From the NCBI GenBank assembly GCA_000372225.1, contig AQTY01000001.1, positions 159,288 to 223,287 of the forward strand: a stretch of DNA of 64,000 nt, in the 5' to 3' direction. The DNA is from Candidatus Nitromaritima sp. SCGC AAA288-L16 (GTDB lineage Bacteria > Nitrospinota > Nitrospinia > Nitrospinales > VA-1). Under the pieces are notes generated by a model. The model saw only the letters and a program-made list of their open reading frames with translations. It did not search any database and had not been told where the DNA came from. The position numbers were made by a program, and so were the translations under genes. Of this stretch, positions 19,303-29,505 are shown piece by piece. The stretch's first letter is position 1; the number at the start of each line of letters is the position of its first letter.

Positions 19303-20610
19303 TTATTTCTCGACTCTAATAAAATTAGATTTTTCACAAACAACTTCTAACTCATCAATTTCTCTAAGGGCAAGTTGAATATTTTTTTCGTTGGCGCGGT
19401 GTGTCATCATTATTAAAGGAACTCCTCTACCATCATCACAACGTCCCTTTTGAATAACTGAAAAAATTCCGATAGAATGATTACCAAGTATCCCTGAAAT
19501 ACGTGACAAGACACCAGGATTATCAAGCACACTGAATCGCAAAAAGTATTCTGAGTCAATCGACTCAATATCCAATATAGGAATCGTTTTGATCTCTGCG
19601 TTTTGAAATGACTGGGGAGACGCTCTCAATTGAGATCCCGATAGTATATCCCTCGATATTTCTATAATGTCAGCGACTACCGCGCTTCCTGTCGGAAGCG
19701 ATCCCGCTCCATGACCAATCAGAACATTTTCTTCCATCAGATCGTCACATACTCGAACCGCATTTAAAACGCCATTCACATTGGCCATTGGGTTTTCTTG
19801 AGGAATCATCGCAGGGTGTACTCGAATATCAACCGAGTCTCCATCACACTTTGAGATAGCAAGTAGCTTAATGCGATATCCAAACTCCCGCGCGCATTCA
19901 ATATCATCTATCGATATTCCTGAGATACCTTGAATCGTGATGTCATCAAAGTTTACCGTGGTGCCATAGGCAAGTTGTGATAAAATAACTATTTTATGAG
20001 CTGAATCTATTCCTTCAATGTCAAATGTAGGATCAGCCTCTGCGAATCCCTTCTCTTGAGCCTCTTTTAGGGCTAAGTCAAAACTACAACTCTCATCTGA
20101 CATCTTACTGAGGATGTAATTGGCAGTACCATTTACAATCCCTTCAATAGAATTAATTCTATTAGCAACAAAAGATTCTCTAATTGATCGTATAATAGGA
20201 ATTGCCCCACACACAGCAGCCTCAAATCCAATGGATACATGTTGATCTCCAATCTCAGAAAAAATTTCATCTCCGTGTTTTGCTAAAAGAGCCTTATTAG
20301 CTGTTACTACATTTTTGCCTGCTTTAATTGATTGAAGTATTAAAGACCTTGCAGGTTCATACCCACCGATTAACTCCACAACTACATTTACTTCAGGATG
20401 GTTGATAACCTCCTGAACATCCGTCGTCAATAGTTTCGGATCAACCTTAATACCTCGATCCGCCGTAATATCGAGATCAGCTATTTTCACAACTTCAACA
20501 GTTGCTCCAAGGCGCTTTCTAATAATATCGCCGTTATCTTGTAAGATTTTGATAACACCGGAACCAATTGTTCCAAAACCAACTATTCCAACATTAATTT
20601 TACGCATCAT
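19303..20610 (-). CDS. hom: Homoserine dehydrogenase
   Basis: 435 residues. It reduces aspartate semialdehyde to homoserine. An N-terminal Rossmann motif [17 protein letters not shown] is followed by the catalytic domain: [51 protein letters not shown]-terminal ACT domain ([19 protein letters not shown]) suggests allosteric control by threonine. It is a stand-alone hom, not fused to aspartokinase. Two adjacent ATGs begin the frame. It sits between the aminotransferase gene (125 bases upstream) and thrC. Confidence 0.95.
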   Translation of the reverse strand: MMRKINVGIVGFGTIGSGVIKILQDNGDIIRKRLGATVEVVKIADLDITADRGIKVDPKLLTTDVQEVINHPEVNVVVELIGGYEPARSLILQSIKAGKNVVTANKALLAKHGDEIFSEIGDQHVSIGFEAAVCGAIPIIRSIRESFVANRINSIEGIVNGTANYILSKMSDESCSFDLALKEAQEKGFAEADPTFDIEGIDSAHKIVILSQLAYGTTVNFDDITIQGISGISIDDIECAREFGYRIKLLAISKCDGDSVDIRVHPAMIPQENPMANVNGVLNAVRVCDDLMEENVLIGHGAGSLPTGSAVVADIIEISRDILSGSQLRASPQSFQNAEIKTIPILDIESIDSEYFLRFSVLDNPGVLSRISGILGNHSIGIFSVIQKGRCDDGRGVPLIMMTHRANEKNIQLALREIDELEVVCEKSNFIRVEK

Positions 20611-20735
20611 AAATATTCCAAAATATTCAAATAAAAATACACAACCCTAAATTCTGATAAATAGACCCGATTAATAGACTTCCAATACCTGATGGATCTT
20701 TAAACCTAGTAAAAAAAACAAAGTCTTCGCGGTAC

Positions 20736-21902
20736 CTAAAAGAGTTCACGAATTCCTCTCACCGCTTGTTTAATACGGTGTTCATTTTCTACTAATGAAA
20801 AACGGACAAATTGATCACCTCCCTCACCAAACCCAATTCCAGGAGAAACCGCAACTTTGGATTTTTCCAAAAGTAATTTAGAAAACTCCAGAGAACCCAT
20901 AGAGTTGTATTGGTCCGGAATTTCCGCCCATACAAACATCGTCGCCTTGGGTCTCTCAACTATCCAACCGGTACGATTCAAACCTTCGCAAAGTGTATTC
21001 CTACGACTACAGTACATCTCTCTAATTTCAGCAACGCAATCCTGAGGACCGTTAAGGGCCACTGTTGCTGCAATTTGGATAGGCTGAAACATTCCATAAT
21101 CCTGATAACTTTTGATTCTAGATAAGGCATAAATAAGATCCTTATTCCCAACGGCAAACCCAACCCTCCACCCTGGCATGTTATAACTTTTAGACAAGGT
21201 AAAGAACTCAACACCAACGTCTTTCGCTCCTGGAACCTGAAGAAAACTAGGCGCCTTGTACCCATCATAAACCAGGTCAGCATAAGCAAAATCATGAATT
21301 ACGATCAGGTCATGCTCCTTAGCAAATTCTACAACTTTTTCAAAGAATTCAAGTTCGACAACCTCTGTCGTCGGGTTAGCTGGAAAGTTTATAATGAGCG
21401 CTTTTGGCCTGGGCCAGTTCCTTTTAAAGGTATCTAGTAATGCTTCAAAAAAATCAACATCCCTACTCATTGGAACTTGTATTACATCCGCATTAGAAAG
21501 TATAAATGCGTAAGTATGGATAGGGTACGTCGGAGTTGGAACAAGAATTGAGTCACCAGGGGAAGTAACGGCCATCGCAAGATGAGAAATACCCTCCTTA
21601 GATCCTATCGTTGCTATGGCCTCAGATTCCGGGTCGAGTTCAACATCAAATCGACTTTTATACCAATCGGTGATAGCCAGGCGAAGTTTATAAATTCCCC
21701 TCGATAGAGAGTACCGGTGGTTTCCATTTTTAACTGCGGCCTCACATAATTTTTCAACAATGTGTTTTGGTGTTGGTTGATCAGGATTACCCAGACCAAA
21801 ATCTATAATATCCTCACCTCTCTGCCTGGCCTCATGTTTCAGTTCGTTCACAATTCCTAATGTATAAGGTGGCAAACGATCTATGCGTGAAAAATTTTTC
21901 AT
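20736..21902 (-). CDS. Class I/II aminotransferase, AlaC / LL-diaminopimelate aminotransferase-like
   Basis: 388 residues from ATG 21902; a TTG at 21920 opens the same frame but family members begin close to [16 protein letters not shown]. It is a fold-type I PLP aminotransferase: the PLP lysine is in [18 protein letters not shown], the substrate carboxylate-binding arginine in the C-terminal [14 protein letters not shown], and [14 protein letters not shown] carries the conserved NPTT block. Closest in feel are the AlaC glutamate-pyruvate transaminase and DapL-like enzymes often placed before hom. The exact substrate (alanine, aspartate or diaminopimelate) cannot be decided. Confidence 0.88.
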   Translation of the reverse strand: MKNFSRIDRLPPYTLGIVNELKHEARQRGEDIIDFGLGNPDQPTPKHIVEKLCEAAVKNGNHRYSLSRGIYKLRLAITDWYKSRFDVELDPESEAIATIGSKEGISHLAMAVTSPGDSILVPTPTYPIHTYAFILSNADVIQVPMSRDVDFFEALLDTFKRNWPRPKALIINFPANPTTEVVELEFFEKVVEFAKEHDLIVIHDFAYADLVYDGYKAPSFLQVPGAKDVGVEFFTLSKSYNMPGWRVGFAVGNKDLIYALSRIKSYQDYGMFQPIQIAATVALNGPQDCVAEIREMYCSRRNTLCEGLNRTGWIVERPKATMFVWAEIPDQYNSMGSLEFSKLLLEKSKVAVSPGIGFGEGGDQFVRFSLVENEHRIKQAVRGIRELF

Positions 21903-22332
21903 AAAACTAAATTCGATCAAAAGCTCTTAAGAAATAAAAGAGTCCGAAGTTATGACAAAAATAAATTTACACTGAATTATTTATGGAAAACCATTCCTCC
22001 ACAGAAGAGGAAAACAACCCGGGAGGCAGGTATTGTGCTTATACAAACAGAGAACCAAAACAGGCGTAAGATATCATAAATTCAAAAAACCAGCAATTTA
22101 ATAAGGTCTTACTTCTTCCTGATTTTAGTTGAATCATTTATTTATTAGATAGTATGATCCATTTATTAAGGATGGACATAAATTTGCCTACCTAAAAATA
22201 TTTCTCTTACATACAGGCGTACAGGCTATCACATTATTTTTCACACGATGATCATAAGGGAACAATTTTTCTGGATTATCACGGCGTTCGTATAAGCCCT
22301 CATAACCAGTATGTCTTAAGTCGTAAAACTAT
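21903..22332. other. Intergenic region between divergent genes
   Basis: About 430 bases separating the aminotransferase operon (minus) from uppP (plus), so promoters for both should lie here. A 28-codon frame (21983-22069) has no evident ribosome binding site. No riboswitch fold recognised. Confidence 0.6.
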
Positions 22333-23139
22333 ATGGACTATATAAACATTATCCTCCTCGGTATCGTTCAGGGATTAACAGAGTTTCTTCCAGTCTCAAG
22401 CTCTGGACACCTTATTCTGATTCCCAGGTTATTTAATTTTAAAGATCAAGGCTTGGCGATGGATGCCATCCTACATCTTGGAACCCTATTAGCTATTATC
22501 ATATATTTTCGTCAAGACTTAGCGAGGCTGATTTCCTCACTGTTTAACCGTGATCATGACCCTGACTACCACAGATTGGCTTGGCATATTGGATGGGCAT
22601 CTTTTCCAGCAGGTATTATCGGACTGCTTGGGGGTAATCTTATCGAACAAGAACTTCGTAGCCCTGTTTTTGTAGCGTGGAACTTACTATTCTGGTCGTT
22701 GGTATTTTTTGCGGTAGAACGTTATTCAGACAGTCAAAAATCAACTAAGACTGATATATCACGAATGACCCTGGGCCAAGTACTTTTTATAGGCTTTACC
22801 CAGGCAATCGCGCTATTACCAGGAACTTCTCGATCTGGCATCACAATCATAGGAGGAATGTTGGTGAATTTATCTCCAACTACAGCGGCTCGGTTTTCTT
22901 TTTTACTGGGAACACCCATCATTCTTGCGGCGGGAGCACACAAATCACTGCACTTCCTGTCTTCTCAAATAAATTCTGTTCATTTATCCGGTTTACAATT
23001 AGGGGTCGGACTCTTGGTATCATTTGCTGTTGGTTATTTGTCAATCAAATTACTGCTAAGAATCGTATCTCGTCTAGGACTGATGCCATTTATTATTTAC
23101 CGAGTAATATTGGCAACCTCTATTCTGATAGCATTCTAA
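22333..23139 (+). CDS. uppP: Undecaprenyl-diphosphatase
   Basis: 268 residues, a polytopic membrane protein of the BacA/UppP family that dephosphorylates undecaprenyl diphosphate, so the lipid carrier for peptidoglycan and O-antigen is recycled; excess gives bacitracin resistance. The (E/Q)xxxE motif and PxSSSxH box are in QGLTEFLPVSSSGHLILIPR at the N-terminus, and the second active-site box PGTSRSGITIIGGM lies near residue 165. ATG at 22333. Monocistronic with a terminator just downstream. Confidence 0.95.
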   Translation: MDYINIILLGIVQGLTEFLPVSSSGHLILIPRLFNFKDQGLAMDAILHLGTLLAIIIYFRQDLARLISSLFNRDHDPDYHRLAWHIGWASFPAGIIGLLGGNLIEQELRSPVFVAWNLLFWSLVFFAVERYSDSQKSTKTDISRMTLGQVLFIGFTQAIALLPGTSRSGITIIGGMLVNLSPTTAARFSFLLGTPIILAAGAHKSLHFLSSQINSVHLSGLQLGVGLLVSFAVGYLSIKLLLRIVSRLGLMPFIIYRVILATSILIAF

Positions 23140-23169
23140 ATATAGCTCAACGACCGGAAGGTAAAAAAA

Positions 23170-23201
23170 AACCAGCCCGAAAAATCCGGACTGGTTCTTT
23201 T
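23170..23201. terminator. Bidirectional Rho-independent terminator
   Basis: AACCAGCCCG (23170-23179) pairs with CGGACTGGTT (23187-23196) with a single mismatch around an AAAAATC loop. It is preceded by a run of A and followed by CTTTTATT. It lies between the ends of uppP (plus) and the secreted-protein gene (minus), so it can serve both. Confidence 0.8.
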
Positions 23202-23222
23202 ATTAATCTGTCGCAAATAAAT

Positions 23223-23705
23223 TTAACCGCAGGTTACGTTAGCTGGAACCGCACCCGTATTGGTAATTCTAACTTCACCACTAATGTCACCAATGGAGTC
23301 GCCACGACTGAAATTACTCTGTCCTGTCAAAGTAACACTTTTTCGACCTTTGCTCCACATTGGACGCACGTTCGTAGCTCCGCCGTCAATAGCGCCTGGG
23401 ATACACTGGGTCGTGTCTTTACACTTAAAAAACGAATCCTTTTTGTTGCCAGCACCGTTGTTTACGAGTCCACTCATGTCAGAGGGTCCCAATGAAATCG
23501 GAATTGTCGTGGCGTTGGAAGATTTCCAAACCACAAGGTTCACATTGGCTCGATCCTCAGCATGGGTCCCAGCAGATGCCACTTTAATGGACTTGGCATC
23601 ATTACAAGACATACTTGCCCCAGGAGCTAAGCTTCCTGCGAATGCCAAAGCAGTCAAGCATAAAACAGATACAGCAGTGATGAGTGCAAGTGCAAGTTTA
23701 CTCAT
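23223..23705 (-). CDS. Secreted protein of unknown function with four cysteines
   Basis: 160 residues. A clear signal peptide (LALALITAVSVLCLTALAFA) with an expected cut near residue 23 leaves a mature chain of about 137 residues with four cysteines, rich in Gly, Ser, Thr and Asn and probably beta-structured. No known family recognised; the ending (RITNTGAVPANVTCG) places the last cysteine next to the C-terminus. GGGAGG lies eight to nine bases before the ATG, an unusually strong ribosome site here, and codons look more GC-rich than those of its neighbours. With a 755-base leader and its own terminator, it may be a highly expressed extracellular or cell-surface protein. Confidence 0.75.
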   Translation of the reverse strand: MSKLALALITAVSVLCLTALAFAGSLAPGASMSCNDAKSIKVASAGTHAEDRANVNLVVWKSSNATTIPISLGPSDMSGLVNNGAGNKKDSFFKCKDTTQCIPGAIDGGATNVRPMWSKGRKSVTLTGQSNFSRGDSIGDISGEVRITNTGAVPANVTCG

Positions 23706-24460
23706 AATTCATTCCTCCCTTACCCTGGTTAACATTCAATTCATAAACTTTCTTCAGGGGCATAAAAGCCGCCTCCTCCCAACTTTATAAACGAACTATC
23801 CAAACACCTTCGTGAAAATTTAAATATATAGAAATAAGGCTCAGCACATAATAAGACTGAACACTACACCATGTAAGGCTGTAAATCAACAAAAGTTTTG
23901 CCCCTAGAATAAAGAAAAATTAACAGCAATCAAAAAAACATAAAACATAAATAACTCAATGACTTAACGTTTAACCTTTTATTTCATAACTATAGTGTGA
24001 GTATATTACAAGGGACAGGCTTTACCGACAATTAGTTAATAAATTTTTTATATTACTTAATTTAAGCATATGTTTTAAAATGAGATTATTAATAATAATA
24101 TATAAAATCTCAAATAAGAAATAGTAACATAGCGTTAAGAATATTCTTGTAAAAATAGCCTTATTCAAAGTTAATAAATCAGATTTGAGATGATTCTTAA
24201 TATGTTAATACCATTAAGGCAAATCACAAAAAAAGGTTACACAACTTATGTTATTCCTTAACTTCGGAAGCCTCATTCAAACCATGTAGCAATACAAGGC
24301 ATTGAATCAAGCTAGGAATGATTTCCCAATAATGGGTCGATCATCGAGCCTAATGAAAAGATAACCGACGACATCAATTTAGTACTAATTTTAAAAATGT
24401 CAATGAAGTCTAGATTTAAGGTAGGAGATAGCTAAATTTGAAGATGTTGTAAAAGGGGTG
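23706..24460. other. Long AT-rich non-coding region
   Basis: About 755 bases without a supported gene, upstream of the secreted-protein gene and downstream of the uridylyltransferase gene. Only frames of about 13 codons were seen around 24248. It should hold the secreted gene's promoter. No tRNA, riboswitch or repeat recognised; a small RNA cannot be excluded. Confidence 0.6.
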
Positions 24461-25825
24461 TCACGATTCAACTGTTTTATTTTCGAGAACTGCCCCTTTG
24501 GGAATTCGGATTGACTTTTTACTCGAAACGAGACGCACGTCACCTTTCAGAGTCACCTTGCCATTGAACCGAACTTCCCCCCGCAATTCAAGAGAATCCA
24601 ACTCAGCGATATCAGGAGGAACCGGAATTCTTCGCTGATACTCCTTTAGATCATTAAAGGGGTCTTTCAAATTAATCTGTGGCAGATCAGACCTAGCTAC
24701 CCCCTCATCTCTTTTTAAAGTTCCCCGATTAAGACTAAAAAAATCTGACTGCACCAACAGGAGGTCGCTGGTTTTCTTCACCGGCAAAAATCTACTCCTC
24801 GGCACATTCATTCCCATTGCATCAGAAAACGAATTAAACGCAGATCCCACAGCAGTTTCTAACTGTAGCACATTTTGCTTTTTAACTTGCTTGCGATTGA
24901 CAATTAAACCTAAGTCAAGTGACCCTTCTTTGAGTCTTTGCTTCAAACTGACCAAGTTAATCCAAATATTATTGGTGTTAAAAAATTTAAACTTTTCATT
25001 GCCACAAAACTCAACCACATGCTCTGGTGGGACATCTGCAATTTCCAATAATTTAATTTGATCCTTTTCCTGACACAGAACCCCACCCTTTGTGTCGTCG
25101 GGCGTTTTGGCAGTTACTTCCATTAAAAATGGGATATCTTCTTCAATGATATAATTGAGAATTTTAAGGTCAATTGTAGCTCCCAAATTATCTGCATTTG
25201 AAATAAAAAGATACTCGCGGCCTTCTTGTAATAAATTATTGAGGTAACCATTTTCCAAAATGCATGAATATAAATCTCCGTGTCCAGGCGGATACCATGC
25301 CTCAGAATTCAATTTCTTGGGATCAAGAAAATAGCTATCGTCGGCTAATAGTCTTGGGTACGCATTTTGACAAAAAGAAAAAATTCTTGTAGCATTGGCA
25401 ACTCTACCAACAATGCGCTCAGTCATATCATTTGTATAAAAACTATTCATAAATAAAAGAGGCACATCAGCTTGGTGCTTTTTATTAAGCTCTGAAACCT
25501 GTTCAATAAGAAGGTCAATAAATGTCTTTTTTTCTCTAACTACGATCGCCGACTTAGGGCCTCGACAATTCATAGTGGTACCAAGACCACCATTGAGCTT
25601 ACAAACCGCAAGCCGAGCAAGAGCCAATTCTAAGGATTCTCTATCGGGAACAGGAAGGGATGAATATTGGGCAATCTTTCCTTTATTTGGATTACGGACG
25701 GACTTCCAGCGTCCTATTTTTTTTGATTCCGTATTAAGTTTCCTATAAAGCTGGGTATAACCCTCCAAAACGGAATCTTTTAATTTAAAAGACTTTAAAG
25801 CTTTTTTTAGTTGAGTCTTATCCAT
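24461..25825 (-). CDS. UTP-glucose-1-phosphate uridylyltransferase, UDPGP (eukaryote-like) type
   Basis: About 454 residues from ATG 25825; the frame could extend to 25891 but those codons look non-coding. It makes UDP-glucose from UTP and glucose 1-phosphate, for polysaccharide and lipopolysaccharide sugars. The nucleotide-binding signature VCKLNGGLGTTMNCRGPKSA and the later NADNLGATIDLKILNYIIEE, EVTAKTPDDTKGG and FFNTNNIWINL are those of the UDPGP family (eukaryotic UGP2 and some bacteria), not of GalU. The C-terminal region (GEVRFNGKVTLKGDVRLV) looks like the left-handed beta-helix tail of UGP2. Confidence 0.9.
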   Translation of the reverse strand: MDKTQLKKALKSFKLKDSVLEGYTQLYRKLNTESKKIGRWKSVRNPNKGKIAQYSSLPVPDRESLELALARLAVCKLNGGLGTTMNCRGPKSAIVVREKKTFIDLLIEQVSELNKKHQADVPLLFMNSFYTNDMTERIVGRVANATRIFSFCQNAYPRLLADDSYFLDPKKLNSEAWYPPGHGDLYSCILENGYLNNLLQEGREYLFISNADNLGATIDLKILNYIIEEDIPFLMEVTAKTPDDTKGGVLCQEKDQIKLLEIADVPPEHVVEFCGNEKFKFFNTNNIWINLVSLKQRLKEGSLDLGLIVNRKQVKKQNVLQLETAVGSAFNSFSDAMGMNVPRSRFLPVKKTSDLLLVQSDFFSLNRGTLKRDEGVARSDLPQINLKDPFNDLKEYQRRIPVPPDIAELDSLELRGEVRFNGKVTLKGDVRLVSSKKSIRIPKGAVLENKTVES

Positions 25826-26013
25826 TTCAATTCTAACTCTTGATCGACAAACAATTCTGATAAGATTAACTCCTGCACCAAAGGACGACAATCAGCATCC
25901 CCATTGAGGAGGATTATACAAATTTTCGAGATAAATGGGACCCCTTTTTCGATTCCTCATAAGCAATATAATTGTGAACCTAGAAAAGGTAATCATTTGG
26001 GTGTAAAATTACT

Positions 26014-26604
26014 CTAATTATGGAGATTCTTTAGTTGGTTTTTCCCCTTTAGTTCTCTTTCGATGCAAGCTACTAATCGTGGATCAAATGGATCGCAGTC
26101 ACTTGAAAAATGACCTACAACTTGACCATTTTTCCCAATCACAAATTTATGAAAATTCCACATGACTTCTCCAGCATGTGGGAATCGGCGCTCTTTTTTT
26201 AAAAAATGAATTATGGTAAAAACTTGAAATAGCTTTGCCTTGAGTCCTTTTGGTCTAATCACCCTAGAAAACTCACTTTCCAAGTATTGATACAAATGGT
26301 GTGCATCCACACCCCTAACTTTAACTTTTTCGAATATATCGAAGGTAACTCCATAAACACCATCACAAAACTCTAAAATTTTACTTTCAGAGCCTGGCTC
26401 TTGATTAGAAAAATCGTTGCACGGGAATGCTAATATAGAAAAACTTTTGTCAGATAATTTCTCATATAATTTCTGAAGGTTCTCATATTGAGCTGTAAAG
26501 CCACAGAGTGAGGCCACGTTAACAATTAAAAGCGCATTACCCTTGTAACAGGAAAAGTCCACCCCACCATATCCTAATTTATTAAGAAAAAAGTCGTAAA
26601 TCAA
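26014..26604 (-). CDS. Glutathione peroxidase family protein (cysteine type)
   Basis: About 196 residues. A thioredoxin-fold peroxidase reducing hydrogen or lipid peroxides with thiols. Active-site cysteine in NVASLCGFTAQYENL, glutamine/tryptophan partners in FPCNDFSNQEPGS and WNFHKFVIGKNG. Cysteine replaces selenocysteine. Roughly 20 extra residues (GLKAKLFQVFTIIHFLKKER) sit before the WNFHKF block. The longest frame starts at GTG 26631, but TTG 26604 has GGAGGG nine bases upstream and gives the family-like start IYDFFLNKLGYGGVDFSCYKG. No signal peptide, so cytoplasmic. Confidence 0.88.
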   Translation of the reverse strand: MIYDFFLNKLGYGGVDFSCYKGNALLIVNVASLCGFTAQYENLQKLYEKLSDKSFSILAFPCNDFSNQEPGSESKILEFCDGVYGVTFDIFEKVKVRGVDAHHLYQYLESEFSRVIRPKGLKAKLFQVFTIIHFLKKERRFPHAGEVMWNFHKFVIGKNGQVVGHFSSDCDPFDPRLVACIERELKGKNQLKNLHN

Positions 26605-26719
26605 AAACTCAAACCCTCCAATCCTCGACACTGTAATTAACGATCAATGAGACTCTTCATCTTTTAATGTACCTTTCATAGTATAATAACCTGTCTGCTC
26701 GTTTAATCTACCTGATCAA

Positions 26720-27340
26720 ATGTTGATTTTTAAAAAAAATATATATAACCGGCGAGAGATTAGTCCTGACGGACACTCCCCAAGTGCTGAGATTGAGTAC
26801 GATGAATTATTTGATCCCCATAACCTCCTTGCCGTTGCTTTGGAGGAAGAAAGTGATGTAATCAGTTTTCTAAAACGACAACCCACAGAATACTGGCCCC
26901 AAGACTCAAAAAAATTTTACCCAAGATCCCATAGAATAGGTAGCTATGCGATTTTTGATAATTTACTACACATTCTCAATGATGGCTTAGGTGATCGCGA
27001 TGCTTGGCAAGTAATGAATACTTACCACTTCTGTTTTTTATATGATGTGTTATTACGTTTTGCCTTTAATTATAACCATGATAATACAGAAGGACGGCAT
27101 GCTAGTTTATCAGAACTGAGGGGCAAACCTTTTCGAATTGAATTGTTTATTAAAGACTATTTTTTCAACACAGTATTTCTTCTGAACGATGATCAATACA
27201 ACTCTCTTACCCGTGAAGAAAAAATAAAACGGGGCTATGATTGTCCTTTTCAATTCGCAGTTGTAAATGGGCTAATTCCCACTAAAAACGAAATAAATTT
27301 AAAATCTTTCCCAGATTATCCCTATTTAATTTACGTATAG
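26720..27340 (+). CDS. Protein of unknown function, 206 residues
   Basis: No family recognised. The product is soluble, rich in aromatic residues and acidic near the start (AEIEYDELFDPHN), with no signal peptide, transmembrane segment or cysteine pattern. The frame is long, with normal codon use, begins at ATG 26720, divergent from the peroxidase gene, and is followed by nnrDE 77 bases downstream in the same direction. It is therefore likely a real gene, perhaps lineage-specific. Confidence 0.65.
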   Translation: MLIFKKNIYNRREISPDGHSPSAEIEYDELFDPHNLLAVALEEESDVISFLKRQPTEYWPQDSKKFYPRSHRIGSYAIFDNLLHILNDGLGDRDAWQVMNTYHFCFLYDVLLRFAFNYNHDNTEGRHASLSELRGKPFRIELFIKDYFFNTVFLLNDDQYNSLTREEKIKRGYDCPFQFAVVNGLIPTKNEINLKSFPDYPYLIYV

Positions 27341-27417
27341 CTCTTCAAAATCTTTAATTGGTCACAAGGTAGTTACGCCACATTATTTAACCTTAAAATT
27401 ATTACCCCCTAATACTA

Positions 27418-28968
27418 ATGAAAAAAGTTGCTACAGCTAAAGAAATGAGACAAATAGATACACTTGCTACCAACACTTACGGTATTAAGGGGCTTACGCT
27501 CATGGAAAATGCTGGGACAGGAATCGTGAAAACCCTGCAAAGAAGATTCTATGATTTTTCAAGCAAGCAAGTACTTATTTTTTGTGGAAAAGGAAATAAC
27601 GGAGGAGACGGCCTTGTTGTAGCTCGCCTACTCTTCAATATGAAAATTCATGTCACGATTTTTCTTTTAGAAAGACGAGTTAACCTAAAAGGCGATGCAG
27701 CAATAAACGCCGAATTAGCTTTTAAGCTTGATATCGATATCATAGAACTAGGTGAAACTAACTTACATTTTTTGGAGCACCACCTAGAAAACTGCGATCT
27801 TGTCATTGATGCGCTATTTGGAACGGGTCTTACTCGACCGATAAGCGGAACCTACAAGCAAACGATTCATAAGATCAATCAATCAAAAAAACATGTGACA
27901 GCCATAGATATACCATCTGGCCTTGATTCCGATACTGGTATGCTGATGGGAGACTGTATACACGCGGATCTTACTCTAGTGCTTGCACTATTCAAACAAA
28001 GTCACCTACTGTTTCCAGCTGCAGAGTTAATGGGAGAAATCGAGTTAATTGACATAGGAATACCACCTGAGCTGGTTGAATCAGAAGGACTAGAAATCCA
28101 AGTAACAGAAGAATCAGATCTGCGGGCTTGGTTTCCTCAACGCTCAGCCGATAGCCATAAAGGAGACTATGGGCACGTTTTGGTAATTGCCGGATCAAAA
28201 GGGAAAGATGGTGCCGCTGGACTAACCTCTCTAGCTGCACTTCGCATGGGTTGCGGTTTAGTAACCTTGGCTCTACCCGAAAGCTGCCAGAAAGCCTTCG
28301 AGTCGCACCCTCTGGAGGTTATGACGGTACCAGCCCCAGAAACTGATGTCGGGACCTTTGCTCTCTCAGCAAAAAATATTCTCTTCAAACATTCTAGAGG
28401 GATGTCAGCAGTTGCCATTGGACCTGGCCTATCTACGGAACCCGAAACAGTCCAACTTTTAAGGGAACTCTTACCGATTATAAATTGCCCCTTAATCATT
28501 GATGCAGATGCTGTGAATGCCCTCGCTCAAAGCCCTGATACTATTTCTCAATTGAAAACAGAAGCTATCCTTACGCCACACCCAAAGGAAATGTCCCGGA
28601 TTATGGGAATAGAAACATCAAAAATATTAGAAAAAAGAATCGAGTTTGCAAGAAAGTTTGCCCACGACCACTCAGTAATTATTGTTCTCAAAGGGGCCGC
28701 CACTGTCATTTCTCAACCAAGTGGGTTAACAACAATCAATCCTACTGGAAATCCGGGGATGGCCACTGCAGGCTCTGGCGACATCTTGACTGGAATCATC
28801 GCATCGCTAGTCGCCCAAGGCTTTTCAACACCAAAGGCAGCAATCGCAGGGACATATCTCCATGGATTATCAGGAGACATCTTCGCGCAAAAAGAAACCC
28901 AAGCAAGTTTAATTGCGGGTGACCTACTTCGCACTCTTCCAGAAACTATGAAACGAATACTTCACTAA
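27418..28968 (+). CDS. nnrDE: Bifunctional NAD(P)H-hydrate epimerase / ADP-dependent dehydratase
   Basis: 516 residues with both repair activities for hydrated NAD(P)H fused, as in E. coli YjeF. Residues 1-220 are the epimerase (YjeF N) with CGKGNNGGDGLVVARLLF and the GLTRPISGTYKQ region. Residues 230-516 are the ADP-dependent dehydratase with ITSLAALRMG-like and GNPGMATAGSGDILTGIIAS blocks, the latter carrying the catalytic aspartate. Starts at ATG 27418 and is followed by tsaE after five bases, an arrangement common in bacteria. Confidence 0.94.
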   Translation: MKKVATAKEMRQIDTLATNTYGIKGLTLMENAGTGIVKTLQRRFYDFSSKQVLIFCGKGNNGGDGLVVARLLFNMKIHVTIFLLERRVNLKGDAAINAELAFKLDIDIIELGETNLHFLEHHLENCDLVIDALFGTGLTRPISGTYKQTIHKINQSKKHVTAIDIPSGLDSDTGMLMGDCIHADLTLVLALFKQSHLLFPAAELMGEIELIDIGIPPELVESEGLEIQVTEESDLRAWFPQRSADSHKGDYGHVLVIAGSKGKDGAAGLTSLAALRMGCGLVTLALPESCQKAFESHPLEVMTVPAPETDVGTFALSAKNILFKHSRGMSAVAIGPGLSTEPETVQLLRELLPIINCPLIIDADAVNALAQSPDTISQLKTEAILTPHPKEMSRIMGIETSKILEKRIEFARKFAHDHSVIIVLKGAATVISQPSGLTTINPTGNPGMATAGSGDILTGIIASLVAQGFSTPKAAIAGTYLHGLSGDIFAQKETQASLIAGDLLRTLPETMKRILH

Positions 28969-28973
28969 ATAGC

Positions 28974-29453
28974 ATGAAAATATCAACAGATAGTCATGAA
29001 AAGACCCTAATTTTGGGTGATCAACTGGGCAAATGCCTAAAACCGGGTGACATAATTTTACTTTTTGGCGACCTTGGAGCTGGTAAAACCACTCTAACCC
29101 AAGGTATTTGTCAGGGTCTGGGGCTAAATAAAGGAGAATATATCCGTAGTCCTACCTTCACCTTGGTAAATTTATACCAAGGACGCATCCCGATTAATCA
29201 TATAGATCTGTATCGCCTCGACTCATTTGCTGAAATTGAAGCACTTGGCCTTGAAGAATACCTCTTCTCCGACAACGTAAGCCTAATCGAGTGGCCTGAA
29301 AAATTGAGACAAGAATCCGACCCTAGTGAAAACCTAGAGCTTGGAATTGAGGAGAGAATAGAGGTCCGCATATCAATTAAAGAAAAAAACTGTAGGACCT
29401 TTGACATTACTGTTATCGGTCAAAACCAACGATCTTTACTACACATTCTTTAA
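28974..29453 (+). CDS. tsaE: tRNA threonylcarbamoyladenosine biosynthesis ATPase TsaE
   Basis: 159 residues, family-typical. TsaE works with TsaB and TsaD to make t6A at position 37 of ANN-reading tRNAs. Walker A GDLGAGKTTLTQGI lies near residue 33, followed by the switch region RSPTFTLVNLYQ, HIDLYRL, and LIEWPEKL, the diagnostic EWP block. It starts five bases after nnrDE, so co-translation is likely. TsaB and TsaD are not in the window. Confidence 0.95.
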   Translation: MKISTDSHEKTLILGDQLGKCLKPGDIILLFGDLGAGKTTLTQGICQGLGLNKGEYIRSPTFTLVNLYQGRIPINHIDLYRLDSFAEIEALGLEEYLFSDNVSLIEWPEKLRQESDPSENLELGIEERIEVRISIKEKNCRTFDITVIGQNQRSLLHIL

Positions 29454-29505
29454 AGTAGTTAACCCTGCAAAAGCTAGTAGGCTTCAAAAATTTCTACTAA
29501 TTGTT

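Noticed and set aside
21983..22069. A 28-codon frame upstream of uppP (MENHSSTEEENN...)
   Set aside because: No Shine-Dalgarno, strongly polar, in a promoter region; could be chance.
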